Source: Bacillota bacterium
GTDB taxonomy: Bacteria > Bacillota_E > Sulfobacillia > Sulfobacillales > Sulfobacillaceae
NCBI GenBank assembly: GCA_021802375.1
Contig: JAKAAL010000105.1
Coordinates: 1-9,604, forward strand
Reading direction: 5' to 3'
Length of the DNA stretch: 9,604 nt
The translations under genes were made by a program, and so were the position numbers. Below the pieces are notes generated by a model. That model ran no database searches, was not told the DNA's origin, and saw only the letters and a program-made list of their open reading frames with translations. Of the stretch, positions 6,710 to 9,604 are shown piece after piece. Numbering within the stretch: the stretch's first letter is position 1; every line of letters starts with the position of its first letter.

Positions 6710-7521
6710 GACTGCCCCCCCGGGGGCAGGTGCTCCCCAATTGAGCTTTCCTGATCGCGTTGATCCAGGACCTCGGCCAGGTATAAACACGGGAACGAGT
6801 TGCCCTGGCGGACAGCACGCCCTTCGAGATGCAGTAAGCAGCCCACATCGGCACTGGTCAGGCCAACCGCCGAGGCCTCCTGAGCTTTTGCATGAATGTA
6901 CTGCCATTTGGCATCGGCCAATGCCGTCGAGACCATCGGTTCGGTCATGCTATAGGTCCCACCAAACCCACAACACTGATCTTCGTCCTCCGGCTCGTGC
7001 ACGGCCACCCCCGACCGAGCCAATACAGTCTGAGCCTCGGTCGTGGCCTGTAGCACCCGCCGCATATGACACCCGAGATGATAAATCAGGGGAGGTGTAT
7101 CTCCTCGCGTAGAAGATGAGGGGCTCTCGGCCTGCAATAACCATTGGCTCAACTCGAGCACCCTTTGGCCCACGGCCACGGCACGCGTGTTCCATCGGGT
7201 CGCGTCTTCTTCATCGCCGCCCCGGGCCATTATGTCCTCTTTGATGAGTTCGGGGTAGACATGAACCACCATGGCCGCACAGGATCCCGAGAGCGCGACA
7301 ATGGGATCCGAGGTGGTTTCAAACGCTTCAATCCAGTGCCGCGCCAACAGGGCTGCCTCCTGTTGGTAACCCGCGTTGTAGCTAAATTGGCCGCAACAGG
7401 TTTGCTCGACGGGAAAGTTTACTCGGCCACCCCGCCGCTCCATCACCCGCAACGCCGCCCGACCCGCCTCAGGTCGAAACATGTCCACCAGGCAGGTCAC
7501 AAACAAGGATACCGATTCCAT
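6706..7521 (-). CDS. lutA: Lactate utilization protein LutA (CCG-domain Fe-S oxidoreductase subunit)
   Basis: The 271-residue protein carries two cysteine-rich CCG domains. The first contains TCLVDMFRPEAG (C10) and QTCCGQ (C42, C43); the second contains YHLGCHMRR (C151) and DQCCGFGGTYS (C183, C184). This is the heterodisulfide reductase/GlpC-type fold of LutA, which probably binds an unusual [4Fe-4S] cluster and is part of the L-lactate dehydrogenase complex LutABC. It is about 30 residues longer than B. subtilis LutA, with an insertion near residues 98-142. ATG 7521 is chosen because GAGAGGAG lies about 7 bases upstream; a longer frame from 7566 lacks such a site. It is the first gene of the lutABC operon, and its stop overlaps the lutB start. 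It is most likely induced by lactate, but no regulator gene lies in the window. Confidence 0.93.
   Translation of the reverse strand: MESVSLFVTCLVDMFRPEAGRAALRVMERRGGRVNFPVEQTCCGQFSYNAGYQQEAALLARHWIEAFETTSDPIVALSGSCAAMVVHVYPELIKEDIMARGGDEEDATRWNTRAVAVGQRVLELSQWLLQAESPSSSTRGDTPPLIYHLGCHMRRVLQATTEAQTVLARSGVAVHEPEDEDQCCGFGGTYSMTEPMVSTALADAKWQYIHAKAQEASAVGLTSADVGCLLHLEGRAVRQGNSFPCLYLAEVLDQRDQESSIGEHLPPGGQS
6712..6729 (-). promoter_or_regulatory. Hairpin masking the lutB ribosome binding site
   Basis: On the lutAB mRNA CTGCCCC can pair with GGGGCAG around a 4-base loop. The G-run in this hairpin is the only SD-like sequence before the lutB ATG at 6709. Ribosomes finishing lutA would open it, which would couple lutB translation to lutA. 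Confidence 0.5.
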
Positions 7522-7684
7522 CACAATCTCCTCTCTCGGGTTCTCCCTCCGGCACCGTTTAGTCATCCAGGCTTCCGATGCGGGTGGAACTCGTCAAGCC
7601 CCTCTTTGGCTACCGTTGCCTATCGCCCGTTCGGGACCAATAGGCTTGGCGACCCCGAGGAACACCCCCCACGAGTTCATGGAA

Positions 7685-7715
7685 TCTCACAGCACCAGCG
7701 TCATCCATTGTGAGA
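7685..7715. promoter_or_regulatory. Possible operator: spaced inverted repeat upstream of lutA
   Basis: TCTCACA (7685-7691) and TGTGAGA (7709-7715) form a perfect 7-bp inverted repeat with a 17-bp spacer, about 165-195 bases before the lutA start. The spacing suggests a dimeric regulator, but no family can be named. I could not find a convincing -35/-10 pair for the lut operon nearby. Confidence 0.3.
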
Positions 7716-8226
7716 GCTAGGACACTTAATACCATTATGAAAATATCATTTCGGCCGGGTTGCGTCGCGGAATTTCCTGTCCATGACGCTAGCCGGCAAT
7801 GTCGGGTCGGGACGAATCCGGCACCTCACCCAAAACCCTCGAGGCTTTCCCCAAAAGCCATTGACTAGTACGAAATTCGAGATCGCGTACCAGGGGACAC
7901 ACCGTCCGCACAAACGGGTAACCCCGCATCCGCGGTGGAAAGCACGTCATATCCGCAACCACCCTTATCCACTTCGGTCTCGCTATGCTCATCCAGTAGG
8001 ATTCTCGCAATCTAGGACGCCCACTGTCCCATCGATAGCTCCAAAGGCGATCCCCGTCCGAGACTCCGGGCCCGTCCTACCGGACTACCGCCCTCCTCTC
8101 GCATCTGAACTGATTGTACGCCCGTTCTTCTTGCGATACCAAGCCTAGAATCGAAAGTCATCACCACGTGACAATCTGGCAGCGCGAGCGCCTGGGATGG
8201 TCGTGACCCGCAAACGGTGACGTTCA

Positions 8227-8330
8227 CCCATGCATGAGGTTTTTGCACCCCTCTCAGAAGAGTCCGGCATTGGCGACCGAAACTCACGCCAGGCGGCGAG
8301 AGAGAATGGCGCAAAAACTTCACGGATGGG
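8227..8330. mobile_element. Candidate MITE or IS-end pair with 30-bp imperfect inverted ends
   Basis: The left end (8227-8256) and the reverse complement of the right end (8301-8330) match at 23 of 30 positions, sharing CCCAT and GTTTTTGC. The 44-bp interior can add a short stem (GGCG with CGCC). No target-site duplication is evident in the immediate flanks, and no coding sequence lies inside. It could be a small non-autonomous element, abutted IS ends, or a long RNA hairpin. Confidence 0.4.
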
Positions 8331-8487
8331 CGGGTTTCGGTGCTGGCCAACTGAGGATGATTTAACCAAGCCTCGCGGACTAGATCCGAACATTCTGTCT
8401 AATCGTCGGACCAAAATTCAATGGGAATTCAATTGAATCGTCTAAGCGAAAGGTAAGGCCAATTTCAATTACTTGTCCTAAAACGAG

Positions 8488-8612
8488 ATGTTTTCGATGG
8501 CGTTATCCGCCAGCCAAATAGCATTTGATGGAGCCAATACGACTGCTACTGCGGTAGCCCAAGCCTTGGGCATTTCACCTAAACAAGTTCCGCCGCGACA
8601 TGGGTCGCTGAT
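8488..8612 (+). pseudogene. Helix-turn-helix protein fragment
   Basis: From ATG 8488 the frame reads MFSMALSASQIAFDG and then TATAVAQALGISPK, which looks like a DNA-binding helix-turn-helix. A one-base shift near 8582 would continue it as KFRRDMGR, the usual recognition-helix style, before a TGA. No ribosome binding site is clear. It may be the remains of a regulator or of an element-borne protein, or an unrelated upstream piece of the recombinase relic that follows. The family is not identified. Confidence 0.4.
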
Positions 8613-8993
8613 GGCAACCATGTGGAATCGCGGTGGGGTCAGGCCGCCCTGGCTTTTTTAGAAACCCTGTGGTTGAGGCACGACGGCATTTTCCGATCCA
8701 GTTGTCCGACTCCACTTTCATCCTATCACATAGATTGTAGGGACACCGTCGAGGTAATACTGCACGATGCCACGCAGGCGGGGGCAGATTACCGATCTTA
8801 TTGGTACACATAGCTTACGCAAGCCGTTTGGCTACCACCCCTATCCAGGCAGCACGGACCTCGACGCGGTCAAGACCTCTTCAATCACTCGTCGCTACGG
8901 ATAACGTTGCGCTACATCGGCATCAACCGCGATCAACGCAATGCCGTGTACTTGGCGTGGGATTTGCAGACGGTCGTACGCCACCGAACCTAG
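8583..8993 (+). pseudogene. Tyrosine recombinase/integrase relic (catalytic C-terminal domain)
   Basis: One frame gives QAALAFLETLWLRHDGIF, TPLSSYHID and DTVEVILHDATQAGADYR. A shift near 8800 leads to GTHSLRKPFGYHPYPGSTDL, which holds the conserved HxLRK...GYH box of Firmicutes integrases. A second shift near 8865 gives LFNHSSLRITLRYIGINRD, containing the His and the nucleophile Tyr of the NHSS...TLRYIGI motif, then the end at TAG 8991-8993. With both frameshifts repaired the order and spacing match the catalytic half of phage/plasmid-type tyrosine recombinases. The core-binding N-terminal half was not found upstream. The frameshifts make it inactive, and it marks a past integrative element here. 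Confidence 0.75.
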
Positions 8994-9604
8994 TGCGGTT
9001 TTAGGGCGTCGACGGCCGCCCGGCTCAGGCCGGTGATGGTCATGACTTTTTCGATACTGTCACCCGCTTGCAGTAACGCTTGAGCGACCAAGCGTCGTTC
9101 CGCCAGCCGTCCAATCTGCTCGCCTTCTTCCCGGGCGCCGTCGACGTCCGCCGTGTAGGTCATCAGCGCCTTTTGCCGATCCTCGTATAATTGTCGCGCC
9201 CGTTCATCCTGGCTTAAAAACTCCAGGGTCGTCAGCGCCTTTTTGATGGCCGGTTCTTCCATCGCTAATGCCTCCAATCCTTCGCGGGTCTTCGCGGTCA
9301 AAAACAACATCCAGCGCGCCAGCCGGCGTCCTAAGGCGGCGGGTTGTGTCCCGATCTTCCGCAACTCCACAAAATGGACTTCGAGCAAGTCCGTCAACAA
9401 TAGGCCCGTGACGTCCTCGTGGAGATGAAAGGTGTGGTGATAGCGCGCGGTCGGCAGGTAGTCAAAATCCAGGATGTTAACCGTAATCGCTTTGTGCAAC
9501 GCGCGATAGTTACCGCCTTCGGATAATTGGCCTTGGAACAATTTCGCCCAATAGAACAGCGTTCGTTGCTCCATATTCCGACGGTTCTGCAACGGGATCT
9601 CGAT
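8990..9604 (-). CDS. Rpn family recombination-promoting nuclease / PD-(D/E)XK transposase, C-terminal part
   Basis: The frame is open to the window edge and reads IEIPLQNRRNMEQRTLFYW there, matching the ExxxQ part of the PD-(D/E)XK nuclease core followed by the RxxYYWxKLF-like segment of Rpn/PDDEXK-transposase proteins. The start and first catalytic Asp lie beyond 9604. The rest is family-typical: LSEGGNYRALHKAITVNILDFD, a long charged helical middle (KKALTTLEFLSQDERARQLYEDR), and a C-terminal SIEKVMTITGLSRAAVDALK segment that recalls the IxxITGLS tail. These proteins are DNA endonucleases found in many scattered copies and linked to recombination and phage defence. The stop TAG (8992-8990) shares the palindrome CTAG with the integrase relic's stop on the opposite strand. 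Nothing suggests decay in the visible part. Confidence 0.85.
   Translation of the reverse strand: MEIPLQNRRNMEQRTLFYWAKLFQGQLSEGGNYRALHKAITVNILDFDYLPTARYHHTFHLHEDVTGLLLTDLLEVHFVELRKIGTQPAALGRRLARWMLFLTAKTREGLEALAMEEPAIKKALTTLEFLSQDERARQLYEDRQKALMTYTADVDGAREEGEQIGRLAERRLVAQALLQAGDSIEKVMTITGLSRAAVDALKPH

Larger units (their letters stand above)
7522..8480. other. Long region without recognisable genes between lutA and integrase relic
   Basis: Open frames here (for example 7783-8148 +, 8012-8350 -, 8145-8414 -) are short, lack good ribosome binding sites and show no family motif that I recognise. The region includes the lut upstream DNA, the inverted-end element at 8227-8330 and a 12-bp palindrome ATTCAATTGAAT at 8427-8438. 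It may be decayed mobile DNA, since both neighbours to the right are mobile-element genes. Confidence 0.5.

Noticed and set aside
5243..6907. Longer lutB start at 6907
   Set aside because: The extra 66 codons overlap lutA, lack LutB similarity and have no ribosome binding site. ATG 6709 gives the normal length and an ATGA overlap.
7144..7713. 189-codon open frame on the + strand
   Set aside because: It is antisense to lutA, has no family similarity and is explained by the GC-biased codon pattern of the real gene.
7783..8148. 121-codon + frame and overlapping - frames in the gene-poor region
   Set aside because: Proline/arginine-rich translations with no motifs and no start signals. They may hide decayed transposase DNA, but no family could be recognised.
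1..9604. CRISPR arrays or tandem repeats
   Set aside because: No regularly spaced direct repeats were seen anywhere in the window.

Overview
The window looks like a chromosomal segment from a Gram-positive (Firmicutes) bacterium. The evidence is a T-box tRNA-sensing leader, strong AGGAGG-type ribosome binding sites, a LutABC lactate-oxidation operon and moderately GC-rich DNA. The mix resembles acidophilic Sulfobacillus/Alicyclobacillus-like genomes, but that placement is inference. Live metabolic genes alternate with decayed mobile-element and methyltransferase genes.

Layout. 1-1253: the 3' part of a class V aminotransferase gene and the first ~135 codons of serA lie on the + strand. They then run abruptly into a reverse-complement copy of positions 1-122 (at 1132-1253). 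1065-1649: the matching 5' part of the aminotransferase gene lies on the - strand, behind a complete T-box leader and sigma-A promoter (about 1690-1933). Joining the two halves at the repeat gives one normal gene of about 389 codons overlapping serA. The original locus was therefore promoter - Ser-type T-box - aminotransferase - serA, and this copy is folded back on itself. The cause is either a real inverted duplication or, more likely at a contig end, an assembly or amplification chimera.

1980-2290: a decayed IS110-family transposase on the - strand. 2650-3945: mntH, an Nramp Mn2+/Fe2+ transporter on the + strand. 4170-4538: a frameshifted, truncated DNA methyltransferase pseudogene.

4672-7521: lutA-lutB-lutC on the - strand, with overlapping start and stop codons. 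Together they encode the iron-sulfur L-lactate oxidation complex (L-lactate to pyruvate). 7522-8480 has no recognisable gene. It holds a possible operator upstream of lutA and a ~104-bp element with imperfect 30-bp inverted ends. 8488-8993: remnants of an HTH protein and of a tyrosine recombinase (+ strand, frameshifted). 8990-9604: the 3' part of an Rpn/PD-(D/E)XK nuclease-type transposase gene (- strand, running off the window).

I see no CRISPR array, rRNA or convincing tRNA gene, and no clearly new multi-gene system. The most notable items are the fold-back aminotransferase/serA locus, the serine T-box, and the cluster of mobile-element debris at 7.8-9.6 kb.
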